Shown here piece by piece: positions 17,881 to 24,750 of a stretch of 64,000 bases of DNA (within the stretch, counting starts at the first letter, position 1; each line of letters opens with the position of its first letter). This DNA is from Planctomycetota bacterium (GTDB lineage: Bacteria; Planctomycetota; UBA1135; GCA-002686595): positions 1 to 64,000 of the forward strand of contig JAPKBR010000011.1 in NCBI GenBank assembly GCA_028823345.1, written 5' to 3'. The translations under genes and the position numbers were made by a program. Under the pieces are notes generated by a model. The model did no database searches and was not told the DNA's origin. It worked only from the letters and a program-made list of their open reading frames with translations.

Positions 17881-18261
17881 TCAGCCGAGGGCCTTCTTTG
17901 CCCGCACCATCAGGACCCGCAGCTCAGAATGGGCCGCGAGCACCGCCAGATCCCGGGTGCCCCCGGGCCCCGCTTGGATCAATGCCGCTTCACAGGTCCC
18001 CGCCACCGCGCTGATATCCGGATAGCCATAACCCGCCCCCGTTCCCTTCAGCTTATGCACCAGCGTGCGCAGCTCCACAGGATCGGCTTGCTCTAGGGCA
18101 CGGTCCATCATCTCCTCCTGTTCGGCAAACCCTCCCACGTAGGTAGCGAGCAGGGGGAGGAATGAGTCCATGCTCGCTCGCTCGCTGTGGAGCGGAGCAA
18201 GGTTTTGGGCTGCCGAGTCTTCAGGGGGAGAAGTCATGTGTGTTGAGCCGTCCGCGAGCAT
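17881..18261 (-). CDS. Hpt-domain phosphotransfer protein
   Basis: 126 residues from ATG 18261; a second ATG at 18237 would remove eight residues, and a GTG at 18267 would add two. The single domain is an Hpt four-helix bundle with the phospho-acceptor His69 in LVHKLKGTGAGYGY. Such proteins carry phosphoryl groups between a hybrid sensor kinase and a response regulator. No kinase lies in the window; a sigma-54 response regulator gene begins 1.6 kb away on the opposite strand, which makes it the likely partner by position. Its leader contains the first copy of a repeat with a sigma-54 promoter oriented toward it. Confidence 0.85.
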   Translation of the reverse strand: MLADGSTHMTSPPEDSAAQNLAPLHSERASMDSFLPLLATYVGGFAEQEEMMDRALEQADPVELRTLVHKLKGTGAGYGYPDISAVAGTCEAALIQAGPGGTRDLAVLAAHSELRVLMVRAKKALG

Positions 18262-18353
18262 GGTCACGGAACGGGCGTCTGCAATGGTACCCCGCTTGGC
18301 TGCTCAGGTGCGATTCGCCTTCCCCGCGCAGACCGAGTCCCCCTCAAAGTTCA

Positions 18354-18498
18354 GTACCCCCGGACGCCAAAGCGTCCGGGGGTACCGAGAGAGAGAGAGA
18401 GGACCTTTATTTCTGCGGGAGACGTGGTCTCGAACCTCGTATGAGAGAGGGTCCGAAACCACACGCAGAGGTTTCCTCGAGCCGTGCTTAGTGACTCG
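18354..18498 (-). ncRNA. Candidate sigma-54-driven structured RNA, copy 1
   Basis: Predicted minus-strand transcript of about 145 bases, from the sigma-54 start near 18498 to a 14-bp GC-rich hairpin (18354-18385, loop TTTG). Between them is a 13-bp helix joining 18450-18462 to 18424-18436, enclosed by a 6-bp stem (TCTGCG/CGCAGA). Two positions of the helix are G-U wobbles only when read from the minus strand and would be A-C mismatches on the other, which fixes the orientation. The helix loop (CTCTCTCATACGA) and a CTCTCTCTCTCTC linker are unpaired and CU-rich. It could be a small RNA or the Hpt leader; no T-run follows the last hairpin. Confidence 0.5.
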
Positions 18499-18507
18499 GA
18501 AGTTACT

Positions 18508-18524
18508 AAGCAACTCCCGTGCCA
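18508..18524 (-). promoter_or_regulatory. Sigma-54 promoter, copy 1
   Basis: Read on the minus strand: TGGCACGGGAGTTGCTT, an exact match to the consensus TGGCACG-N4-TTGCW with GG at -24 and GC at -12. The predicted start is near 18498. It points toward the Hpt gene 237 bases away. A 10-bp inverted repeat (GCTTAGTAAC/GTCACTAAGC, one mismatch) at 18486-18511 straddles the start site and may be an operator. Confidence 0.75.
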
Positions 18525-18606
18525 AAGGGAGGTTTCGATCTTGTACCCCCACCTAAACCCCCAACAAGGGTCGTTCCCAGGGGTGGGAAGGCTCAAATTG
18601 CGGCCT

Positions 18607-18633
18607 TGGCCCACAATGGACCCCCATGGCCCA
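18607..18633. promoter_or_regulatory. TGGCCCA direct repeat, possible enhancer, copy 1
   Basis: Two TGGCCCA boxes begin 20 bases apart, two helical turns, at 18607 and 18627, about 85-110 bases upstream of the -24 element. The block is identical in the second repeat although the flanking bases have diverged, which suggests selection. The position suits an upstream activating site for a sigma-54 enhancer-binding protein. Confidence 0.5.
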
Positions 18634-18679
18634 GAATAGGCCGGCTTTCCCCCAGTATCGGAACTCTGCACCTATAGCG

Positions 18680-18697
18680 AGCCCTGGGGTCAGGGCT
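18680..18697 (-). terminator. Short hairpin at the end of the thioredoxin-like gene
   Basis: AGCCCTG and CAGGGCT form a 7-bp stem with a 4-base loop that touches the TGA stop at 18697-18699. No T-run is present. A weak terminator or mRNA-end hairpin is possible. Confidence 0.35.
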
Positions 18698-19302
18698 CAC
18701 TCAGCGTCAGCCCGATCACCAATGGTCTCTCGTGCATATTCATGAAGCGCAGAAGCGATGAACTGGATGTCTGTCTCGGTCATGTTTCGGCTCGTCGCTC
18801 GAATGGTCCCGATGAAGTGCGCGCGCTCGGCCGGAGACATGGGACAGCCGACGTTTCCACCCTCCGCATCAGCGGTCGCCAGTACGCTGGCGTCGTTTCG
18901 CTCCAGTACTCCCTCAGCATTTGCCGTCAGCGCAGCCCCGGCAGCGTCAAGGTAGACGAACCACGGAATACCACCGCTGGCGGTCTCGCGAAGCGCTAAG
19001 GCCACGTCCTCGCCGCCCTCCATCTCATCCGTGTCTATCTTGACGAGCACATAATCTTTCTCAAGCCGCTTAGCGACCTCAGGCTTATCGAGGAACTCCT
19101 CGAAGATTCCGCACCAACCTCACCAGGGCGCGCCGAGGTGAACCAAGACGCGTCGATCTGTATCCGCAGCATGAGAACGAGCGCTCTCGTAGACCTGGAA
19201 AGCAGTCGCTCCCTCCGCGAGCTGAGGAGGCATGGCTTGGCGAGCTCCCATGGAGTCGCAAGCAGAGAGGGTGAGACAGAGCGCGAGAACGATGTTCTTC
19301 AT
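18697..19302 (-). CDS. Thioredoxin-like lipoprotein, probable selenoprotein (TGA at first CxxC position)
   Basis: 201 residues counting codon 61 as selenocysteine. The frame is open on both sides of one TGA (19120-19122). Before it stands VLVHLGAPW, after it GWCGIFEEFLDKPEVAKRL, so the redox motif reads W-TGA-G-W-C where relatives should have WCGWC. The lipobox is LSAC; ATG 19302 is preferred over ATG 19311 because an AGG lies nine bases before it. The C-terminal part has IPWFVYLD and a GNVGCPMSP segment, as expected for this thioredoxin family. A periplasmic thiol/selenol reductase is inferred. The gene lies between two long direct repeats and looks less G+C-rich than its neighbours in places, which suggests acquisition. 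A plain nonsense mutation is the alternative. Confidence 0.75.
19084..19105 (-). promoter_or_regulatory. Candidate bacterial SECIS hairpin
   Basis: On the minus strand CGAGG-AGTT-CCTCG forms a perfect 5-bp stem with a 4-base loop, extendable by CTT/AAG across a two-base bulge. It begins 15 bases after the TGA codon, inside the coding sequence, where bacterial SECIS elements lie. The loop contains a G but no exact E. coli-type loop is present. Confidence 0.45.
19120..19122 (-). other. In-frame TGA, probable selenocysteine codon
   Basis: The TGA replaces the first cysteine codon of the CxxC motif of a thioredoxin-like protein. The frame is uninterrupted for 60 codons upstream and 140 downstream. 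It is followed by GG, as is the second TGA of this kind at 50503-50505. Confidence 0.72.
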
Positions 19303-19525
19303 GGGGTTCATCCTAAACGAAAGGGTTTGCGAATCACGGGGGAGAAATGGTTCTAAAACACCGCCCCATTCCCCATATGGGCATGCACGGGCCCTTCAGG
19401 CGGATGATCGCCGAGAACCTGGGGAGCTCGCCCCTCGGAGGCAACCATCCGAAAGGCCACGCCGATCCTGCTTGGCGGCTCTCTGCTGCCCTTCTCCTGG
19501 CGACCGCTGGAGACCTCACTGTGAA
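19303..19525. other. Leader region between thioredoxin-like gene and repeat copy 2
   Basis: About 220 bases without a recognisable gene. The open frames across it lack coding features. It would be the distal leader of the thioredoxin-like mRNA if transcription starts at the sigma-54 promoter near 19710. A short palindrome CCCATATGGG lies at about 19374-19383. No convincing sigma-70 promoter was found. Confidence 0.4.
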
Positions 19526-19555
19526 CCGCGCAGACCGAGTCCCCCTCAAAGTTCA

Positions 19556-19700
19556 GTACCCCCGGACGCCAAAGCGTCCGGGGGTACCGAGAGAGAGAGA
19601 GAGGACCTTTATTTCTGCGGGAGACGTGGTCTCGAACCTCGTATGAGAGAGGGTCCGAAACCACACGCAGAGGTTTCCTCGAGCCGTGCTTAGTGACTCG
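19556..19700 (-). ncRNA. Candidate sigma-54-driven structured RNA, copy 2
   Basis: Base-for-base the same predicted structure as copy 1: the 13-bp helix with CU-rich loop, the CTCTCTCT linker and the GC-rich 14-bp hairpin at 19556-19587. It lies upstream of the thioredoxin-like gene on the same strand, 254 bases from its start, so it is either an independent small RNA or the first part of that gene's leader. Confidence 0.5.
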
Positions 19701-19709
19701 GAAGTTACT

Positions 19710-19726
19710 AAGCAACTCCCGTGCCA
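19710..19726 (-). promoter_or_regulatory. Sigma-54 promoter, copy 2
   Basis: Identical to copy 1 (TGGCACGGGAGTTGCTT on the minus strand), predicted start near 19700, directed at the thioredoxin-like gene. The divergently oriented response regulator gene begins 150 bases away. Confidence 0.75.
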
Positions 19727-19808
19727 AAGGGAGGTTTCGATCTTGTACCCCCACCTAAACCCCCAGCAAGGGTCGTTCCCAGGGCTGGGAAGGGGAATAT
19801 CAAGGCGA

Positions 19809-19835
19809 TGGCCCACAATGGACCCCCATGGCCCA
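19809..19835. promoter_or_regulatory. TGGCCCA direct repeat, possible enhancer, copy 2
   Basis: Second copy of the two TGGCCCA boxes spaced 20 bases apart, 83-110 bases upstream of the second sigma-54 promoter and 42 bases before the response regulator's ATG. Binding of that regulator here would let it control both directions. Confidence 0.5.
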
Positions 19836-19876
19836 TAATAGACCAGCCTGTCCCCCAGTCCCAAACCCCTGCAACC

Positions 19877-21301
19877 ATGACGACTTCCTTACCCAGCAAC
19901 GACCTCCTCCTGGTAGAAGATGACCCAGCCATGGTGGCCCTGGTGGAGTTCGCCCTTCAGACCGTCGATGTGAAGGTTTTCTCCGTCCCCTCGCTCAAGG
20001 AAGCCCGCGCCCTTCTTGCCCACAAGACAGTGCAAGGGATCCTCTTGGATCTGGGGCTCCCGGATGGGGACGGCCGTGACCTCTTGGATGAATTCAGCGG
20101 CGGCCCCCTTTCCATAGTGGTGCTCACCGCCCAGGGCGACGCAGTCACCGTGGACGATTGCCTGGCCCGAGGCGCCGTGGATTTTGTTCACAAGCCCTTT
20201 GACGAAGTGCGCTTGCGCGCTTCTGTCACGAGTGCCTTGCGGCAAACCCATCAAGCCGTGTCCCTACAAGAGCTCGAGATCCAGGAGGGCGCAGCCCGAG
20301 GTCTGGCTCGATTGATCGGTAGTTCCACCGCCATGGTAGACGTGTGCAAACTCCTCGGCCGGGCAGGCCGGACGGCAATTACCGTTTTGCTCACCGGAGA
20401 AAGCGGCACGGGTAAGGAGGTCGCCGCCCGTGCCTTGCATGAGGAAAGCCCACGCTCCTCCAAAATGTTTGTGCCCATCAACTGTGGGGCGATTCCTGCA
20501 AACCTGATCGAGAGCGAGCTGTTTGGGCACGAAAGAGGTTCCTTCACCGGGGCCCATGCCACCCACCGGGGTTGCTTTGAACAAGCAGAGGGGGGAACGC
20601 TTTTCCTGGATGAGGTGGGCGATCTTCCCCTCGAGATGCAGGTCAAGTTGTTGCGCGTGCTTCAGGAACAGGAAGTCATGCGGGTGGGTGGATCCTCCCC
20701 CATCCCGGTGGACGTGCGGGTGATTGCGGCCACCAACCGTGACCTTCAAAAAGACATGCAGGATGGGGTCTTTCGGCCCGACCTTTACTACCGCCTTGCG
20801 GTTTTCCCCGTGCACATGCCCCCCCTGCGGGACCGGGCCGAGGATGTCTCCGTGCTGGCCCAGACCATGCTCCACCAGCTTGCGCGCCGCCATGGGCGCA
20901 AGACCCTCACCCTCGCTCCCGAAACCAAAACAGCCCTGCGCTGCCATTCTTGGCCCGGCAACGTGCGTGAGCTAAAAAACACCCTCGAACGGGGGGTCTT
21001 GCTTGAAGATGGCCAGGTGCTCTATCCCGCGGCTTTGCAACTGTCGAACACCTCGGGCCTGCAACCGCATCAAGCGGACGGGGCCAATGACGTTTTTCAA
21101 ATCCCCCAGACCCGGGATGATCTACTGCCCCTCGACACGGTCGAGCGCATCTGGCTCCGACGCGCCCTCGACTTGTGCGACTGGAACATCCGCGAAGTCT
21201 CCAGAAGGCTAGGCATCGGGAGGGCAACCATCGCACGACGGATCGATCTCTATGGCTGGGAAGCACCGGGCGTGGCCGAGTCATCCGCAGCGGACAATTG
21301 A
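19877..21301 (+). CDS. Sigma-54-dependent response regulator (NtrC family)
   Basis: 474 residues from ATG 19877. Receiver domain 8-125 with the acidic pair E14/D15-D16, phospho-acceptor Asp58 (LLDLGLPDG), Thr84 and Lys106. AAA+ domain about 145-385: Walker A GESGTGKE at 174-181, the sigma-54 contact loop as GSFTGA at 221-226, Walker B LFLDE at 242-246, and the arginine-finger region LRDRAEDV. A Fis-type helix-turn-helix (NIREVSRRLGIGRATIARRI) ends the protein. It activates sigma-54 promoters, and two consensus ones lie directly upstream. The Hpt gene nearby suggests a phosphorelay input. Its 3' end overlaps the convergent mnmG gene by 52 bases. Confidence 0.95.
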   Translation: MTTSLPSNDLLLVEDDPAMVALVEFALQTVDVKVFSVPSLKEARALLAHKTVQGILLDLGLPDGDGRDLLDEFSGGPLSIVVLTAQGDAVTVDDCLARGAVDFVHKPFDEVRLRASVTSALRQTHQAVSLQELEIQEGAARGLARLIGSSTAMVDVCKLLGRAGRTAITVLLTGESGTGKEVAARALHEESPRSSKMFVPINCGAIPANLIESELFGHERGSFTGAHATHRGCFEQAEGGTLFLDEVGDLPLEMQVKLLRVLQEQEVMRVGGSSPIPVDVRVIAATNRDLQKDMQDGVFRPDLYYRLAVFPVHMPPLRDRAEDVSVLAQTMLHQLARRHGRKTLTLAPETKTALRCHSWPGNVRELKNTLERGVLLEDGQVLYPAALQLSNTSGLQPHQADGANDVFQIPQTRDDLLPLDTVERIWLRRALDLCDWNIREVSRRLGIGRATIARRIDLYGWEAPGVAESSAADN

Positions 21302-23160
21302 CGACGGAGACGCTCCACATGCACGGCTAAAAGGGCCACATCGGGGGGACGCACCCCCGCCACCCGACCGGCTGCTCCAAGAGTCCTGGGCTGCACCAAT
21401 TCGAGTTTCTCGCGGGCCTCATGCCCGAGGCCACCAATCGTTTGGAAATCGAGTTGCTTGGGGATCGGCGTGTTTTCCTCACGCGCCATACGTTCCACCG
21501 TGTCCTGCTGGCGCCGCACATAGCCCTCATACTTGATCTCAATCTCAAGGGCCTCGGCCACGCGCCGATCAAGCCCCGCCAATTCCTCGACGGGATGCTC
21601 TTCAAGCAAGGACACAATGTTCACCTCGGGCCGACGCAGGTAGTCGAGCAGGCTGCGGGAGGGGCTCACAAAGCGCTGCTTCAAGATCGCCTTGGTGCTC
21701 TTCAGTTGCTCCTCAAACCGAAGCACTTGCTCAAGGGCCGCGTCCCCCACCAAGCCCGCATCCCGGGCCAAAGGCACCAACCGGCGGTTCGCATTGTCTT
21801 GGCGTAAAAGCAACCGGTGTTCCGCTCGTGACGAGAACATGCGATAGGGCTCTGTGGGGCTGGTCAAAATCAGATCATCTACCATCACCCCGATGTAGGC
21901 CTGGTGACGGCCCAGCACAAAGGGAGCCTCATCCTGAATCCACTTGGCGGCGTTGGCCCCGGCGATCAACCCCTGGGCAGCGGCCTCCTCGTAACCCGAG
22001 GTGCCATTGATTTGTCCCGCAAGAAAAAGACCCGGGGTTTGGCGCAAGGCCAAGCTGGCGTCCAGTTGATGGGGCATCACAAAGTCATATTCCACCGCGT
22101 AGCCGTGCTGCAAGAAACGCGCCTTTTCGAGGCCTGGAATCGTGCGCACGAAGGCCTCTTGCACTCCCGTGGGCAGACTGGTGGAGACCCCATTTACATA
22201 GATCACAGGGGTGGACAGTCCCTCGGGTTCCACGAAGACCTGGTGTCTGTCCTTGTCTGCGAAGCGAATGATCTTGTCCTCTACCGAGGGACAGTAGCGC
22301 GGCCCGATCCCTTCGATGCGCCCGGCCACCATGGGCGACAGGTGCACGTTGTCCTGAATGATCTTGTGGGTTGCCCCATTAGTCCAAGTCAAATGACATG
22401 GGACCTGGGGCTGCTGGGGAAAACTCGCGCCATCCGTCTCAAAGGAAAAGGGTTGCGGGCGCGGATCCCCCCACTGTTCTTCCATGGCGCCAAAATCCAG
22501 ACTGTCCCGGTCCAAGCGGGGCGGCGTGCCGGTCTTGAGTCGGCCCAACTGAAGCCCCAGGGTGGCAATATCCGCGGCCAGCCCTTCGGCCGAAGCCTCA
22601 CCTACGCGGCCTCCCACGGACTGTTCCTCGCCCCGGTGCATGCGGGCCCGTAAAAAAGTGCCCGTGGTCAAGATCACCGCCGACGCTCGCAATTCCCGGC
22701 CGTCCGAGAGCCTCACCCCGCGTACCTCGGGCGTGGTGTCCCCCTCCAGAATCAAGGATTCCACTCCGCCCTCGATCAAATCGACGCCTTCGGTGGCGCG
22801 CACCACCCGTGTCGCCTCTTCGCGATACAGATGGCGGTCAGACTGGCAACGGGGAGCACGCACGGCGGCACCCTTTCCGGTGTTGAGCATCCGGAACTGA
22901 ATGCCCGTGCGGTCGGCAATGTGACCCATTGCGCCCCCAAGCGCATCAATCTCTCGGACCAGCTGCCCCTTGCCCAGGCCTCCGATCGCTGGATTGCAGC
23001 TCATCTCCCCCACACGGTCCGAATCAAAAGTCACCAGGGCCGCCCGCAAACCGAGGCGAGCCACCGCTAAGGCCGCCTCAATGCCCGCATGGCCGCCCCC
23101 CACGACGATCACCCCGTGTTTCGCTTTGGGGTCGGGACGTGGAGTGGGGTGGGCATGCAT
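21250..23160 (-). CDS. mnmG: tRNA uridine-5-carboxymethylaminomethyl modification enzyme MnmG
   Basis: With MnmE, installs the carboxymethylaminomethyl group at U34 of several tRNAs; FAD-dependent, cytoplasmic. 636 residues from ATG 23160, in line with the family; an upstream in-frame start at 23244 is possible but unnecessary. The FAD-binding motif VVGGGHAGIEAA is near residue 15, the SCNPAIGGLGKG signature near 45, and the C-terminal DFQTIGGLGHEAREKL segment contacts tRNA. mnmE is not in the window; mnmA (same wobble base) is. The last 52 bases run antisense through the end of the response regulator gene. Confidence 0.96.
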   Translation of the reverse strand: MHAHPTPRPDPKAKHGVIVVGGGHAGIEAALAVARLGLRAALVTFDSDRVGEMSCNPAIGGLGKGQLVREIDALGGAMGHIADRTGIQFRMLNTGKGAAVRAPRCQSDRHLYREEATRVVRATEGVDLIEGGVESLILEGDTTPEVRGVRLSDGRELRASAVILTTGTFLRARMHRGEEQSVGGRVGEASAEGLAADIATLGLQLGRLKTGTPPRLDRDSLDFGAMEEQWGDPRPQPFSFETDGASFPQQPQVPCHLTWTNGATHKIIQDNVHLSPMVAGRIEGIGPRYCPSVEDKIIRFADKDRHQVFVEPEGLSTPVIYVNGVSTSLPTGVQEAFVRTIPGLEKARFLQHGYAVEYDFVMPHQLDASLALRQTPGLFLAGQINGTSGYEEAAAQGLIAGANAAKWIQDEAPFVLGRHQAYIGVMVDDLILTSPTEPYRMFSSRAEHRLLLRQDNANRRLVPLARDAGLVGDAALEQVLRFEEQLKSTKAILKQRFVSPSRSLLDYLRRPEVNIVSLLEEHPVEELAGLDRRVAEALEIEIKYEGYVRRQQDTVERMAREENTPIPKQLDFQTIGGLGHEAREKLELVQPRTLGAAGRVAGVRPPDVALLAVHVERLRRQLSAADDSATPGASQP

Positions 23161-23271
23161 GGGGCTGTGGGTGGATTTGGCCCCCATTGAACCCGCACGC
23201 GAGGCCCAGTTGGGGATTGCTCCCAAGATCTTCAGTAGCCCCAAAGGGAAAGCTTGGGTACCTTGGTTGCC

Positions 23272-24750
23272 ATGGCCGCCTCAAATCGGAAAGCACTTTT
23301 GAAAATGGGTCTGGGATCGATCCCCCGGACCTTAGCCCTCGTCTGCCTAATGGGCACCTCTTTCGGCCAGACGCCCCCGGAAGAGGCCCCTGCGCCCCAG
23401 CCCGACAAGGGATCCCAGGGAGAGTTCGACCTTCTGCGCTCCCGGGCGCGGCGCGAAGCCGCCCTGGCGGAAACCGCCGCCCGGCGCAAGGTGACCGATT
23501 ACTTGAGCTCGACCCTGGGCAGCAAAGTCGCGGTCAACTCCAGCCTCTTCGAAGAACAAGTCTCGCGGCTCGTGGACTTGGGACCAGCGGCCGCCCCCGC
23601 CCTGATCGATGCCTTGACCCCCGAGGTCATCCAACTGCCACCCCTTGAAGTGGGGACCGACGATGAATCCATCGCCCGCCGCACGACCCGACAGCGCGAA
23701 CAAGCGATCCTGAAAGCCTCCTCCAGGAACCTCTCCGCTTACCGGGCCAAGGTGGCCGCCCATGCCCTGCGCGAACTCGCCACGCCCGCAGCCACGGACC
23801 CACTGCTGCTTCTCATCAATCAATCCGAGGGCACGCCACGCATCAACGCCCTTTTGGCCATTGCCACCTGCCCCGAGCCGCAGCGCGCCGCCCCGAATCT
23901 GATTCTCTTGCTCGACGCCAACACAGATCCCGCGGAGCAACAGGCATTTATAGTCAGCCTCGCGCGTATGGGAGGCAAGACTGCCATCGCCCGGGTACAA
24001 CGGAGTCTCGACCCGAGCGACCCGCAGCAAGCCAACGTGGCCCTTTCCGCCTTGGCCGCCGCCCAAGTAGCCACGGTTGCCCCGCAGTTGTTGACCATCC
24101 TGCATAGCGACAACTGCGGCGCGGCCATGGCGGGAATCCTGGCCTACTACCGAGCCTATCCGAAGTTGCTCGAGGACAACGATCACCTTGAGCCCCTGCT
24201 CGCCGTCCTTGTGGAACAGCGGGCTACCCGCACCAACGTCACCGCCGCTCTGCAGCTGCTGCTCGAATTGCGCGTCAAGCCCTCCTCACGAGGCAAGAGC
24301 ATGGCAGATGATCTGGCCGAGTCGCGCTCGAGCGGCGTCAAGGAGGTTGCCCTCAAGTGGCTGGCCTCAACGGGCAACAAACGCGCCTTGCGAACCCTGC
24401 TCAAACCATTGGACGAAGACATCAAAAAGGTCCCCACCTATTCGGCTTTCCACAGCCGCCGGGGGGATCTGCTTTATGAAGTGGGCGAGTACAAGGACGC
24501 CCTTGAGAGCTACGAACGCGGGATCAATTGGGATCGCACGGGCCGCACGAAGGGACCCTATGTGGGTGCAGCCCGCTGCCAAGCGTACCTTGGGAAGTTC
24601 AAAGCCGCAGCCGTCGCCCTAAGAGAATCGCCCCTCAAGCGCTCAGAGCTTTCGGCTCTTGCGGACGATCCGGCCTTTAAGGAGATGGCCAGCAAGGGAC
24701 AGTATTGGGTAGGGACCTTTTACCGCAAGGCAGAGGATATGCCCGAATGA
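23272..24750 (+). CDS. Exported HEAT/TPR-repeat protein
   Basis: 492 residues from ATG 23272 (an internal ATG at 23305 would shorten the leader). The hydrophobic leader ends near SFGQ, so the protein is exported. Residues 60-370 are Ala/Leu-rich helical repeats of HEAT type (for example AAHALRELATPAATDPLLLL). Residues 395-470 look like one or two TPR units (RRGDLLYEVGEYKDALESYERG). There are no enzymatic residues to name. The stop overlaps the next ATG (ATGA), so it is translationally coupled to an HDAC-family hydrolase. Confidence 0.8.
   Translation: MAASNRKALLKMGLGSIPRTLALVCLMGTSFGQTPPEEAPAPQPDKGSQGEFDLLRSRARREAALAETAARRKVTDYLSSTLGSKVAVNSSLFEEQVSRLVDLGPAAAPALIDALTPEVIQLPPLEVGTDDESIARRTTRQREQAILKASSRNLSAYRAKVAAHALRELATPAATDPLLLLINQSEGTPRINALLAIATCPEPQRAAPNLILLLDANTDPAEQQAFIVSLARMGGKTAIARVQRSLDPSDPQQANVALSALAAAQVATVAPQLLTILHSDNCGAAMAGILAYYRAYPKLLEDNDHLEPLLAVLVEQRATRTNVTAALQLLLELRVKPSSRGKSMADDLAESRSSGVKEVALKWLASTGNKRALRTLLKPLDEDIKKVPTYSAFHSRRGDLLYEVGEYKDALESYERGINWDRTGRTKGPYVGAARCQAYLGKFKAAAVALRESPLKRSELSALADDPAFKEMASKGQYWVGTFYRKAEDMPE

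Larger units (their letters stand above)
18324..18656. repeat. Direct repeat copy 1 (promoter plus structured RNA)
   Basis: 333 bases repeated at 19526-19858 with a constant offset of 1202. The first ~250 bases differ at only two positions. The next ~20 bases are strongly diverged, then a 26-base core at 18607-18632 is identical again, then similarity fades to a shared CCCCCAGT. The copy contains a GC-rich hairpin, a (GA)7 run, a long imperfect helix, an inverted repeat and a minus-strand sigma-54 promoter. It lies between the Hpt gene and the thioredoxin-like gene. Confidence 0.9.
19526..19858. repeat. Direct repeat copy 2
   Basis: Second copy of the 333-base repeat, ending 18 bases before the start codon of the sigma-54 response regulator. 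It differs from copy 1 mainly in about 20 bases between the promoter and the TGGCCCA boxes and in the last 25 bases. Together with copy 1 it brackets the thioredoxin-like gene. Confidence 0.9.

Noticed and set aside
18387-18401. GA dinucleotide run as a simple microsatellite
   Set aside because: Same length in both repeat copies and placed between two stable hairpins, so it is treated as part of the structured element.
18412-18469. tRNA-like T-loop sequence (GGTTCGAGACC) in the direct repeats
   Set aside because: No acceptor or anticodon stems could be built around it; the bases pair instead in a long 13-bp helix.
18697-19311. Reading the first thioredoxin-like gene as a pseudogene with a nonsense mutation
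   Set aside because: Possible, but the TGA sits exactly on a redox cysteine, the rest of the frame is intact, and a second independent gene shows the same pattern.
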